Assembly (NCBI GenBank): GCA_015484985.1
Contig: WFUL01000133.1
Location: 1 to 19,355 of the forward strand
Length of the DNA: 19,355 nt
Direction: 5' to 3'
Origin: Anaerolineales bacterium
GTDB lineage: Bacteria; Chloroflexota; Anaerolineae; Anaerolineales; DRMV01
Position numbers and translations under genes: made by a program. The notes under the pieces are model-generated. The model had not been told where the DNA came from. It did no database searches and saw only the letters and a program-made list of their open reading frames with translations. Below are positions 1-6,572 of this stretch, one piece after another. Every line of letters begins with the position of its first letter. Within the stretch, counting starts at the first letter, position 1.

Positions 1-798
1 CTGACCCGGGACGTGGTCCACCGCTTCAAAGACGTGGGCGTGTGGATGATGTCGGTGAGTCTGGACGGCTCCACCCCCGAGCGCCACGACGCCATCCGCA
101 TGGTGCCGGGGAGTTTCGAACAAACCATCGCGGCCATTCGTTGGGCCAAGGAGGCGGATCTCCCCTTACAAATCAACACCCTGGTGTGTGCGGAAACCTA
201 CGACGACATCCCCAACATCGGCCGCCTTTTGGTGGACCTGGGCGTGGAGCGTTGGAGCGTGTTCTTCCTGGTGCCGGTGGGCCGAGGAAAGGTGCTGGGC
301 GACATCACCCCAGAACAGGCCGAGGACCTGCTCAACTGGCTGTACGACTTTGCCAAGGAAGCCCCCTTTGCCATCAAGACCACGGAAGCCCATCACTACC
401 GTCGGGTGGCCTTGCAGCGGGACAAAGCCGAAGGCAATCGCGAGATGCCCAAACGGCTCCGCTTTGGTTTCGGCATCCGGGATGGGTCGGGCATCATGTT
501 CGTTTCCCACATTGGGGAAATCTATCCCGCGGGGTTCTTACCCATCGTGACAGGCAACGTGCGCACCCATCACCCGGTGGAGATCTACCGCAACCACCAT
601 CTCTTCCGCGCCCTGCGGGACCCCGACCAACTGAAGGGAAAGTGCGGCTACTGCGAGTATCGCAAGGTCTGCGGCGGCTCTCGCGCCCGGGCCTATGCCG
701 TCTTCGGTGACCCGTTGGAGTGGGACCCACTGTGTGCGTATCAACCCAGGGCCAACGGTCGCTCGTCGTCCATCGTACACGAAGGGGCCATCGTTTGA
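1..798 (+). CDS. Radical SAM/SPASM protein, AhbD/NirJ-like (3' part only)
   Basis: This is the C-terminal part of a radical SAM enzyme. The reading frame is open from base 1, so the N-terminus with the CxxxCxxC cluster motif lies outside the window. Visible are the later half of the barrel (SLDGSTPERHDAIR; INTLVCAETYDDIPNIG) and a C-terminal SPASM-type cysteine cluster, C-x2-C-x5-C-x20-C, encoded at about 640-740, which would hold an auxiliary iron-sulfur cluster. The closest families I recognise are AhbD and NirJ, radical SAM proteins of alternative heme and heme d1 synthesis, and their relatives. It ends 42 bases before hemA on the same strand, which fits a role in tetrapyrrole metabolism. 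AhbD converts iron-coproporphyrin III to heme by oxidative decarboxylation; whether this protein does so cannot be told from sequence alone. A peptide-modifying SPASM enzyme is the main alternative. Confidence 0.8.
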   Translation: MTRDVVHRFKDVGVWMMSVSLDGSTPERHDAIRMVPGSFEQTIAAIRWAKEADLPLQINTLVCAETYDDIPNIGRLLVDLGVERWSVFFLVPVGRGKVLGDITPEQAEDLLNWLYDFAKEAPFAIKTTEAHHYRRVALQRDKAEGNREMPKRLRFGFGIRDGSGIMFVSHIGEIYPAGFLPIVTGNVRTHHPVEIYRNHHLFRALRDPDQLKGKCGYCEYRKVCGGSRARAYAVFGDPLEWDPLCAYQPRANGRSSSIVHEGAIV

Positions 799-840
799 GC
801 CAGCGCGAGAGATGACCGACCACGCCAGGAGGTTTCAACC

Positions 841-2127
841 ATGCAGGTGGTCCTTTATGGTATGAACCATCGTACGGCCCCCGTGGGTGTGCGGGAGCGG
901 CTGGCTGCAGGAGAGGACACCCTCTGGACCGCGGTGCAAGACCTCCTGCAAACTCCAGGCCTTCACCCCGTGGAGGCCGTGGTCCTTTCCACCTGCAATC
1001 GTTTCGAGGTCTACTTCGTGGCCCCCTCGCTCCAAGTCGCGGACGCGAGTTTCAACGCCCTGGTGCATCGTCTTGCAGGACTCTCTCTTCAATCCCTGCA
1101 AGACCACCTCTATCGTCTCGAAGGGCAGGACGCGGTGTGGCACCTGTTCCGGGTGGCGGCGGGTCTGGATTCTATGATTCTGGGCGAACCTCAAATTCTG
1201 GGCCAAGTGCGGGAAGCCTGGGAAGCCGCCCGGAAACTCGGCGTAGTGGGGCCGATTTTGCATCGCTTGTTCCAACAGGCCGTGACCGCGGGCAAACGCG
1301 TGCGGCGGGAAACGGACATCGGCAAGGCGCCCGCCTCGGTAGGCTCCGCAGCCGCGCATTTAGTGAAAGAACACCTGTCTGCGGGTGCCAACCGAGCCCC
1401 TAAAGCCCTGGTGGTTGGCGCGGGGACCATGGCGCGCACAGCGGCCCGTTATTTGCGAGATTTGGGCTTCCATCACTTGGCGGTCATGAATCGCACCGCG
1501 CGCCGGGCTGAAGCCTTAGCTCGGGAACTGAACGCGCGTACTTTCCCCTGGCAGGCCTGGCACCCCGCCCTGGCCTGGGCCGACGTGGTCATCACCGCGG
1601 TGGCCGCGCCAGAACCTATCTTAAGTCCCGAAGACGTGGGCTCGATAATGGAGGCTGGACGTCCTCCCTTGCTTTTGGTGGACATCGGCGTACCCCGCAA
1701 CATCGATCCCCGGGTCGCGGATCTACCCGGTGTGCGGCTGTTCGACATCGACGACCTGCGGGGCGTGGTGGATGCCGGGTTGGCTTTGCGTCGCGCCGCA
1801 GTTCCCCAGGCCGAAGCCATCCTGAGGGAAGAGATGGACGCCTTTCTCCAATGGTGGCAAATGCGAAAGGTGACCCCCCTCCTCCACGCACTCCATCAAC
1901 GGGCCGAAGCCGTACGCCAAGACGTGCTTCAGCGCACCCTAAAGCGGATGCACGTCAACGGCGAAACTCAGGAAGTGGTGGACCAGGTGACCCGTATCTT
2001 GCTGGAAAAATGGCTCCAAATTCCGGCCCGCAACCTGCGGGTCTTGGCCCAACAAGGCCATCCCGAGGAGGCCATCCGCCTCCTGGCACAGGTCTTCGAA
2101 CTGGTCGATCCCCCGCGCAACGGCTAA
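841..2127 (+). CDS. hemA: Glutamyl-tRNA reductase HemA
   Basis: HemA reduces the glutamate of Glu-tRNA(Glu) with NADPH to glutamate-1-semialdehyde, the first committed step of C5-pathway tetrapyrrole synthesis in the cytoplasm. The 428-residue length is normal. Seen are the N-terminal MNHRTAPVGVRE signature (about 8-19), the catalytic cysteine in STCNRFEVY (Cys52), the family signature GLDSMILGEPQILGQV, the stretch ETDIGKAPASVGSAA, the nucleotide-binding VVGAGTMA (about 190) and a C-terminal helical dimerisation region. The ATG at 841 has an AGGAGGT site at 827-833, 7 bases upstream. It is the first complete gene of the heme operon and is followed by hemL after 48 bases; its product is handed directly to HemL in known systems. 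Confidence 0.97.
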   Translation: MQVVLYGMNHRTAPVGVRERLAAGEDTLWTAVQDLLQTPGLHPVEAVVLSTCNRFEVYFVAPSLQVADASFNALVHRLAGLSLQSLQDHLYRLEGQDAVWHLFRVAAGLDSMILGEPQILGQVREAWEAARKLGVVGPILHRLFQQAVTAGKRVRRETDIGKAPASVGSAAAHLVKEHLSAGANRAPKALVVGAGTMARTAARYLRDLGFHHLAVMNRTARRAEALARELNARTFPWQAWHPALAWADVVITAVAAPEPILSPEDVGSIMEAGRPPLLLVDIGVPRNIDPRVADLPGVRLFDIDDLRGVVDAGLALRRAAVPQAEAILREEMDAFLQWWQMRKVTPLLHALHQRAEAVRQDVLQRTLKRMHVNGETQEVVDQVTRILLEKWLQIPARNLRVLAQQGHPEEAIRLLAQVFELVDPPRNG

Positions 2128-2175
2128 CCGCTCGATCTGCTGTCGGCCAACCACCATCTCTCCAGGAGGTGCTCC

Positions 2176-3495
2176 ATGCTCGAAACCCTCTCCCTTCCCT
2201 TGAAAGCAGAAACGTCGCACCATCTCTTCACGAGAGCTCAAGAAGTCATCCCGGGCGGGGTGAACTCGCCCGCACGGGCCTTCCGCGCAGTGGGCGGCGT
2301 CCCCCTGTTCATCGAAAAGGCCCGGGGCCCCTACTTGTGGGATGCCGACGGGAACCGCTACATCGATTATGTGCTCTCCTGGGGACCTCTCATCCTGGGG
2401 CATGCCCACCCCAAAGTGGTGGAAGCGGTGAAGCAGGCTGCGGAACGGGGTACGTCTTACGGCGCGCCCACCCGCCTGGAAATCGAACTCGCGGAGCGGG
2501 TCATCGAGATAGTGCCTTCCATCGAAATGGTGCGCTTCGTGAATTCAGGCACCGAAGCCACCATGAGCGCCATCCGCCTGGCCCGCGCGGTCACCGGCCG
2601 GACGAAAATCGTCAAGTTCATCGGGTGCTACCACGGCCACGTGGACGCGCTCCTGGTCCGGGCTGGCTCCGGCGTGGCCACCCTGGGCCTGCCTGATTCC
2701 CCCGGCGTGACCCCCGGCACCACCCAGGACACCCTGACCGCACCCTACAACGACCTGGACGCGGTGGAGGCCCTCTTCAAAGCCCATGGCCAGGACATCG
2801 CGGGGGTCATCGTGGAACCGGTGGCCGGAAACATGGGCGTGGTGCCGCCCCAACCGGGCTTCCTGGAGGGCCTGCGCGCGCTGTGCGACCGCTACGGCGC
2901 GCTCCTCATCTTTGACGAGGTCATGACGGGGTTCCGGGTGGCACCGGGCGGCGCGCAGGCGCGCTATGGCGTCCGGCCCGACATCACCACCTTGGGCAAG
3001 GTCATTGGCGGCGGGCTGCCTGTGGGCGCGTACGGCGGCCCCAAAGACATCATGCGCTACGTGGCCCCAGCCGGCCCCATGTACCAGGCCGGGACCCTTT
3101 CGGGCAACCCCCTGGCCATGGCCGCGGGCATCGCCACGTTGGATGCCCTGCGGGAGCCGGGGGTTTGGGAGACCTTAGAAGCCCGCACCCAACGTCTGGC
3201 CCAGGGCCTGGCGCAGGCGGCGGAAGAGGCGGGCGTCCCGGTCACCGTGCAGTACGTGGGCACCATGTTCACCGTGTTCTTCCTGGACCGCGCGCCCACC
3301 ACATGGGAAGAGGTGAGCCAGGCCGACACGAAGCGTTTCGCCCGCTGGTTCTGGGAGATGGCCGCCCGTGGGGTCTATTACCCGCCCTCCCAGTACGAAT
3401 CCGCGTTCATGTCCCTGGCCCACGAGGAGGAGCACCTGGAACGCACGCTGGAGGCGGCACGTGACGCGTTTGGGGCGGTCAGCGGTGAGCAGTGA
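2176..3495 (+). CDS. hemL: Glutamate-1-semialdehyde 2,1-aminomutase HemL
   Basis: HemL is a PLP-dependent class III aminotransferase-fold mutase that turns glutamate-1-semialdehyde into 5-aminolevulinate. The protein has 439 residues, usual for the family. Seen are [11 protein letters not shown] (26-36), [15 protein letters not shown] (PLP phosphate region, about 124-138), [10 protein letters not shown], the aspartate of [11 protein letters not shown] and the Schiff-base lysine Lys275 in [18 protein letters not shown]. The start is fixed by AGGAGGTG at 2164-2171. The last few residues and the stop codon fall inside the left arm of a heptanucleotide repeat, so the extreme C-terminus (SGEQ) may be repeat-derived. 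It lies between hemA and hemE in one transcription direction. Confidence 0.97.
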   Translation: MLETLSLPLKAETSHHLFTRAQEVIPGGVNSPARAFRAVGGVPLFIEKARGPYLWDADGNRYIDYVLSWGPLILGHAHPKVVEAVKQAAERGTSYGAPTRLEIELAERVIEIVPSIEMVRFVNSGTEATMSAIRLARAVTGRTKIVKFIGCYHGHVDALLVRAGSGVATLGLPDSPGVTPGTTQDTLTAPYNDLDAVEALFKAHGQDIAGVIVEPVAGNMGVVPPQPGFLEGLRALCDRYGALLIFDEVMTGFRVAPGGAQARYGVRPDITTLGKVIGGGLPVGAYGGPKDIMRYVAPAGPMYQAGTLSGNPLAMAAGIATLDALREPGVWETLEARTQRLAQGLAQAAEEAGVPVTVQYVGTMFTVFFLDRAPTTWEEVSQADTKRFARWFWEMAARGVYYPPSQYESAFMSLAHEEEHLERTLEAARDAFGAVSGEQ

Positions 3496-3602
3496 GCCAT
3501 CAGCAGTCAGCCATCAGCAGTGAGTATGTTGAGTGCTTGAAGGAGGAACACGAATGCCGAAACCACCGACCGCTGACCGCCGACCGCCGTCCGCCGACCG
3601 CC
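3477..3602. repeat. Heptanucleotide repeat locus with two arms (hemL/hemE border)
   Basis: The left arm (3477-3524) is a run of 7-base units such as GGTCAGC, AGTGAGC, CATCAGC and AGTCAGC. The right arm (3563-3602) is built of units such as CGCTGAC, CGCCGAC and CGCCGTC, which resemble the reverse complement of the left arm. The 38 bases between the arms carry the ribosome binding site and start codon of hemE, so the left arm contains the hemL stop and the right arm is translated as the HemE N-terminus. The shared start of the right arm, AACCACCGACCG, recurs in the repeat inside hemH. The periodicity resembles the short tandemly repeated repetitive sequences described in cyanobacteria, but no homology to those is claimed. 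Confidence 0.85.
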
Positions 3603-4633
3603 TTCCCCCCTTCCTCGCCGCGTGCTATCGGCAGCCCACACCCTACACGCCGGTGTGGTTCATGCGGCAGGCCGGGCGGTACATGCCCGAATACCGGGCG
3701 CTGCGGGAGCGCTACGGCCTGCTGGAACTCATGCGCCACCCCGACCTGGCCGCCCAGGTGACGCTGCTTCCCCTGCGTCTGGGCGTGGATGCCCTCATCC
3801 TCTTCGCCGATATTCTCCTGCCTTTGGAAGCCCTGGGCCTGACCCTGCACTTCCTTCCAGGGAAGGGGCCGGTATTGGAACCCCGCCTGACGCCGGACCG
3901 GGTGGAAACCCTCCCTCTGGTGGACGTGCACGAAGCCCTGGGCTTCGTTTTCGAGACGGTGCGCCGGGTACGGCTTGAAGCCCCTCAAACGCCCCTTATC
4001 GGCTTTGCCGGCGCGCCCTTCACCGTGGCTTCTTACGCCATCGAGGGCGGGAGTTCCCGCCATTACATCGAGACCAAACGCTGGATGTACCACCATCCCC
4101 AGGCCTGGGATGCCCTCATGAAGCGGCTGGTCCGTGTCACGCTGGATTACCTCAAGGCCCAGATCGACGCCGGCGCGCAGGCGGTGCAAATCTTCGACAG
4201 TTGGGCCGGTGCTCTGAGTCCTGGGGACTATGCCCGTTATGTGAAACCCCACGTCCAGGCCCTGCTGCGGGGATTGCAAGCGACGGGCGTTCCTCGAATC
4301 TACTTCTCCACCGGCACCGCAGGCCTGCTGCCCCTTTTCCAGGACCTGGATGCGGAGGTCATCGGCGTGGACTGGCGGGTACCCCTGGACGCGGCCTGGG
4401 TGGCGGTCGGACGCCACCACGCCATCCAGGGGAATCTGGACCCGGTGGCCCTGCTGGCCCCACGGGAGGTGCTGGCCCGCCAGGTGGATGCGGTGCTTGC
4501 AGAAGCCCGAGGCCAGGCAGGCCACATCTTCAACCTGGGCCACGGTGTGCTTCCCGAAACCGACCCGGACCAGGTGGCCTTTGTCGTGGAGTATGTGCAT
4601 GAGCGGAGCAGCCCGCTGTCCGCTGATGGCTGA
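3554..4633 (+). CDS. hemE: Uroporphyrinogen decarboxylase HemE
   Basis: HemE removes the four acetate carboxyls of uroporphyrinogen III to give coproporphyrinogen III. Seen are the active-site signature VWFMRQAGRYMPEYR (Arg38, Arg42), Asp86 in LFADILLP, GFAGAPFTVASY, IFDSWAGALSP and the C-terminal histidine His330 in NLGHGV. The ATG at 3554 is chosen because AAGGAGG ends 8 bases before it; an upstream in-frame GTG at 3533 has no ribosome site. The 359-residue protein is of family length, but about 15 N-terminal residues (KPPTADRRPPSADRLPP) come from a heptanucleotide repeat and show the expected 7-residue periodicity, and the last residues (SSPLSADG) come from another repeat arm. Only 29 bases separate it from hemH. 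Confidence 0.96.
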   Translation: MPKPPTADRRPPSADRLPPFLAACYRQPTPYTPVWFMRQAGRYMPEYRALRERYGLLELMRHPDLAAQVTLLPLRLGVDALILFADILLPLEALGLTLHFLPGKGPVLEPRLTPDRVETLPLVDVHEALGFVFETVRRVRLEAPQTPLIGFAGAPFTVASYAIEGGSSRHYIETKRWMYHHPQAWDALMKRLVRVTLDYLKAQIDAGAQAVQIFDSWAGALSPGDYARYVKPHVQALLRGLQATGVPRIYFSTGTAGLLPLFQDLDAEVIGVDWRVPLDAAWVAVGRHHAIQGNLDPVALLAPREVLARQVDAVLAEARGQAGHIFNLGHGVLPETDPDQVAFVVEYVHERSSPLSADG

Positions 4634-4639
4634 CCGCCA
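4605..4639. repeat. Single heptanucleotide repeat arm at the end of hemE
   Basis: Units of the form CCCGCTG, TCCGCTG, ATGGCTG and ACCGCCA occur in register. They belong to the same family as the right arms at 3563 and 5193. The arm encodes the last HemE residues and supplies the stop codon. No matching left arm is obvious, so this is a solo or decayed copy. Confidence 0.6.
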
Positions 4640-4662
4640 ATCCCCTGTTCACGGAGGTTACG

Positions 4663-5757
4663 ATGGAACCCACCGCCATCTTCTTGCTCGCCTACGGGGG
4701 TCCCCTTTCCCTGGACGATGTCGAGCCTTATCTGCTGGACGTGCGCCACGGTCGTCCCACGCCCGCGGAATTGGTGGAAGAGGTGCGCGAACGGTACCGC
4801 CTCATCGGCGGGAAATCCCCCCTGCTGGAGCACACCCAGGCCCAGGCCCGGGCGCTGGAGGCCTGGCTGCACCAACATCTGGGGCCGCACTTCAAGACCT
4901 TCGTGGGCATGCGCCACTGGCACCCTTACATCCACGAAGTGCTGCCGGACATCCTGAGCCAGGGCTTTCGCCGGATTGTGGCCCTGCCCATGGCCCCCCA
5001 TTATTCCCGCATGAGCATCGGAGCGTATCGCCATGCCCTGGAAAAAGCACTGGAGGACCGGGGGTATCGACCTCTGACGCAAGCAGAGGGCTGGGAGCAG
5101 TCAGCAGTGAGCAGTCGGCCATTGGAACTTCGCTACGAAGTGAAGGTGTGGAGCCAGGAAGCCGCTACAGGCGAAGGTGCCTCGGCGACCAACCACCGAC
5201 CGCCGACGGCCGACCGCCGACTGCCCACTGCCGACGGCCGACCGCTGACCACCGTCTTCATCACCCGCTGGTCCACCTATCCAGGCTTTATCCAGGCTGT
5301 GGCTCACAAAGTGGAAGAGGCCCTATCCGCATGGGAGGGAAGTAAGCCCGTGGTGGTCTTCACCGCGCACAGCCTGCCTCAAAAGGTGGTGGAGCAGGGA
5401 GACCCTTATGACAAGGAAGTTCGGGAAAGCGCGCGCCGGGTGGCCGAGCACCTGGGTCTGGACGCGTGGCATGTAGCCTACCAGAGTGCAGGCGCCTCGG
5501 CCGTGCCCTGGCTGGGGCCCGATGTGGGCGACCTGGTCGAAGACCTGGCCCGGCAGGGTGTGCGGGAGGTCCTGGTCGTGCCCATTGGCTTCGTGTGTGA
5601 CCATGTGGAAATCCTGTACGACATCGACATCGAATTGCAACAACGGGCCCGCACTTTGGGCGTCCAGGTGCGCCGCACCGAGTCTTTGAACGACGACCCA
5701 GCCTTTATCACCGCATTGGGCGAAATGGTGCGCACGGCTGCCCGCGCACTGGAATGA
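4663..5757 (+). CDS. hemH: Ferrochelatase HemH (protoporphyrin/coproporphyrin) with an in-frame repeat insert
   Basis: HemH inserts ferrous iron into protoporphyrin IX or, in the coproporphyrin-dependent route, into coproporphyrin III. Seen are LLAYGGPLSLDDVEPYL, RYRLIGGKSPL (44-54), VGMRHWHPYI, ALPMAPHYSRMSIGAY, the catalytic histidine His236 in TAHSLP, WHVAYQSAG and Glu316 in HVEILYDID. The protein has 364 residues, about 45-50 more than typical bacterial ferrochelatases. The excess sits at about residues 145-197, between the MSIGAY helix and the strand VFITRWSTYPGF, and coincides with a heptanucleotide repeat element in the DNA. The insert keeps the frame and separates, without destroying, the conserved blocks. 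The start ATG has GGAGGT at 4653-4658. I expect the gene to be functional because all catalytic residues remain. Confidence 0.94.
   Translation: MEPTAIFLLAYGGPLSLDDVEPYLLDVRHGRPTPAELVEEVRERYRLIGGKSPLLEHTQAQARALEAWLHQHLGPHFKTFVGMRHWHPYIHEVLPDILSQGFRRIVALPMAPHYSRMSIGAYRHALEKALEDRGYRPLTQAEGWEQSAVSSRPLELRYEVKVWSQEAATGEGASATNHRPPTADRRLPTADGRPLTTVFITRWSTYPGFIQAVAHKVEEALSAWEGSKPVVVFTAHSLPQKVVEQGDPYDKEVRESARRVAEHLGLDAWHVAYQSAGASAVPWLGPDVGDLVEDLARQGVREVLVVPIGFVCDHVEILYDIDIELQQRARTLGVQVRRTESLNDDPAFITALGEMVRTAARALE
5095..5250. repeat. Heptanucleotide repeat element inserted in hemH
   Basis: The left arm (5095-5119, units like CAGTCAG, CAGTGAG, CAGTCGG) and right arm (5193-5250, units like CCGACCG, CCGACGG, CCGACTG, CCCACTG) are in inverted orientation to each other. 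The 73-base centre contains an ACTTCG/CGAAGT hairpin with a 3-base loop. Three 7-base units make 21 bases, so the right arm is read as a 7-residue repeat (RPPTADR, RLPTADG). The arrangement of left arm, centre and right arm matches the loci at 3477-3602 and 18361-18445, which suggests one element type that transposed or was copied into a coding sequence. Confidence 0.85.
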
Positions 5758-5775
5758 GGGAATCACCGGACGTTT

Positions 5776-5791
5776 TTCCGCTATACTGGAA
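5776..5791 (+). promoter_or_regulatory. Possible -10 box with flanking inverted repeat before the antitoxin gene
   Basis: In the 67-base gap between hemH and the antitoxin gene there is a TATACT hexamer (5782-5787), a good -10 match, set within the inverted repeat TTCC...GGAA (5776-5791). No convincing -35 box lies 16-18 bases upstream. Antitoxins of this family usually repress their own promoter, so a small operator at the -10 box is plausible. This would let the toxin-antitoxin pair and hemY be transcribed separately from the upstream heme genes. Confidence 0.35.
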
Positions 5792-5824
5792 GCAGGCCAT
5801 GCATTAATCGATTGGAGGCGTGCT

Positions 5825-6154
5825 ATGGAACGGGTTATCAGTGCAACCGAGGCTCGGATTCGGCTGGGCGAATGGATGCGCCGCGCCGCGGAACAGGGGG
5901 ACGTCATCATCGTGGCCCGAAGCGGCCAGCCCTATGTGGTGATGCTGTCCTACGAAGCCTATCGCCGTTTGCAAGGGGGAGAAGCCCGACCCGCCTGGGA
6001 GGAAACCCTGGAGCGGATTCTGGCCTTGCGTGCGCAAATACGAAAAGAACTGGGGGACCGACGACTTCCTCCACCTGAAGAAGTCATTCGGCAAATGCGG
6101 GAGGAGCGCGATGCTCAGCTCATGGAAGCCCTCGGCTTCGACCGTCTGCCTTGA
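5825..6154 (+). CDS. Phd/YefM-family antitoxin
   Basis: This 109-residue protein has the N-terminal DNA-binding fold of Phd/YefM antitoxins: ISATEARIRLGEWMRRAAEQGDVIIVARSGQPYVVMLSYEAYRRL (about 5-49). It is followed by a charged, probably flexible C-terminal region (residues 50-109) that would wrap around and neutralise the toxin. The start ATG at 5825 has GGAGG at 5814-5818. The toxin gene starts inside its 3' end, the usual arrangement for co-translated type II toxin-antitoxin pairs. It is expected to bind its own promoter. The function is inferred from family resemblance and gene order. Confidence 0.85.
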   Translation: MERVISATEARIRLGEWMRRAAEQGDVIIVARSGQPYVVMLSYEAYRRLQGGEARPAWEETLERILALRAQIRKELGDRRLPPPEEVIRQMREERDAQLMEALGFDRLP

Positions 6155-6572
6155 TGCCAGTTTCGTTGTCCGGATGTTGGTTGACTCAAAAGAAGGCCCA
6201 GTCGCCGACCGTCTTTGGGTCAAGTGGCAAAAGGAAGGCCGAAGGCTGGTAGCTCCGCCGTTGATGTTCTTCGAGATTTCCAATGCTGTTTACCGATATG
6301 TGAGGGCAGATTTGTTCTCCCTGGAGCGCGCCCTTCAGGTCTTGGAAACGGCGTTGCGTCTGGACATCGACCTGGTGACGTACCCTGAACTCCACCAGGA
6401 GGCCCTGCGCCTGGCCCACGAGTGGCGATTGCCCGCGACGTACGACGCCCATTACCTGGCTCTGGCCCGCCGTCTTCAGGCCCCTTTCTGGACGGCAGAC
6501 CGTCGGCTGGCCCGTTTGGTGCGGCCCCATTTCCCCCATGTCCACCTTCTGGGTGAGGAAGGCGCATCATGA
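6111..6572 (+). CDS. PIN-domain toxin (VapC-like ribonuclease)
   Basis: This 153-residue protein has the PIN-domain layout of VapC-type toxins, Mg2+-dependent ribonucleases that typically cleave tRNA or rRNA. The four acidic positions expected for metal binding are present: Asp15 in CLDAS, Glu55 in FFEISNAVY, Asp112 in TYDAHYLALA and Asp130 in WTADRRL. I place the start at ATG 6111, because GGGAGG (6099-6104) lies 6 bases upstream; in-frame codons before that read through the antitoxin gene in another frame and look meaningless. The gene overlaps the antitoxin by 44 bases and shares ATGA with hemY at its end. That coupling to a heme gene is odd for a toxin. Confidence 0.85.
   Translation: MLSSWKPSASTVCLDASFVVRMLVDSKEGPVADRLWVKWQKEGRRLVAPPLMFFEISNAVYRYVRADLFSLERALQVLETALRLDIDLVTYPELHQEALRLAHEWRLPATYDAHYLALARRLQAPFWTADRRLARLVRPHFPHVHLLGEEGAS

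Noticed and set aside
3533..3556. GTG at 3533 as the hemE start
   Set aside because: It has no ribosome binding site, and the AAGGAGG at 3540-3546 would then be inside the gene; ATG 3554 is ideally spaced from it.
3500..4600. Long - strand frame opposite hemE, and a similar one opposite hemY at 6476-7648
   Set aside because: The opposite strand encodes clear HemE and HemY. The antisense translations are His/Gln/Gly-rich with no recognisable motif and no ribosome site.
5095..5253. The HemH insert considered as a frameshift or pseudogene signal
   Set aside because: The frame stays open across it and all conserved HemH blocks, including His236 and Glu316, are in the same frame on both sides.
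6030..6110. Longer N-terminus of the PIN toxin starting at 6030
   Set aside because: It overlaps the antitoxin deeply, gives a sequence unlike PIN proteins and has no ribosome site; ATG 6111 has GGGAGG 6 bases before it.
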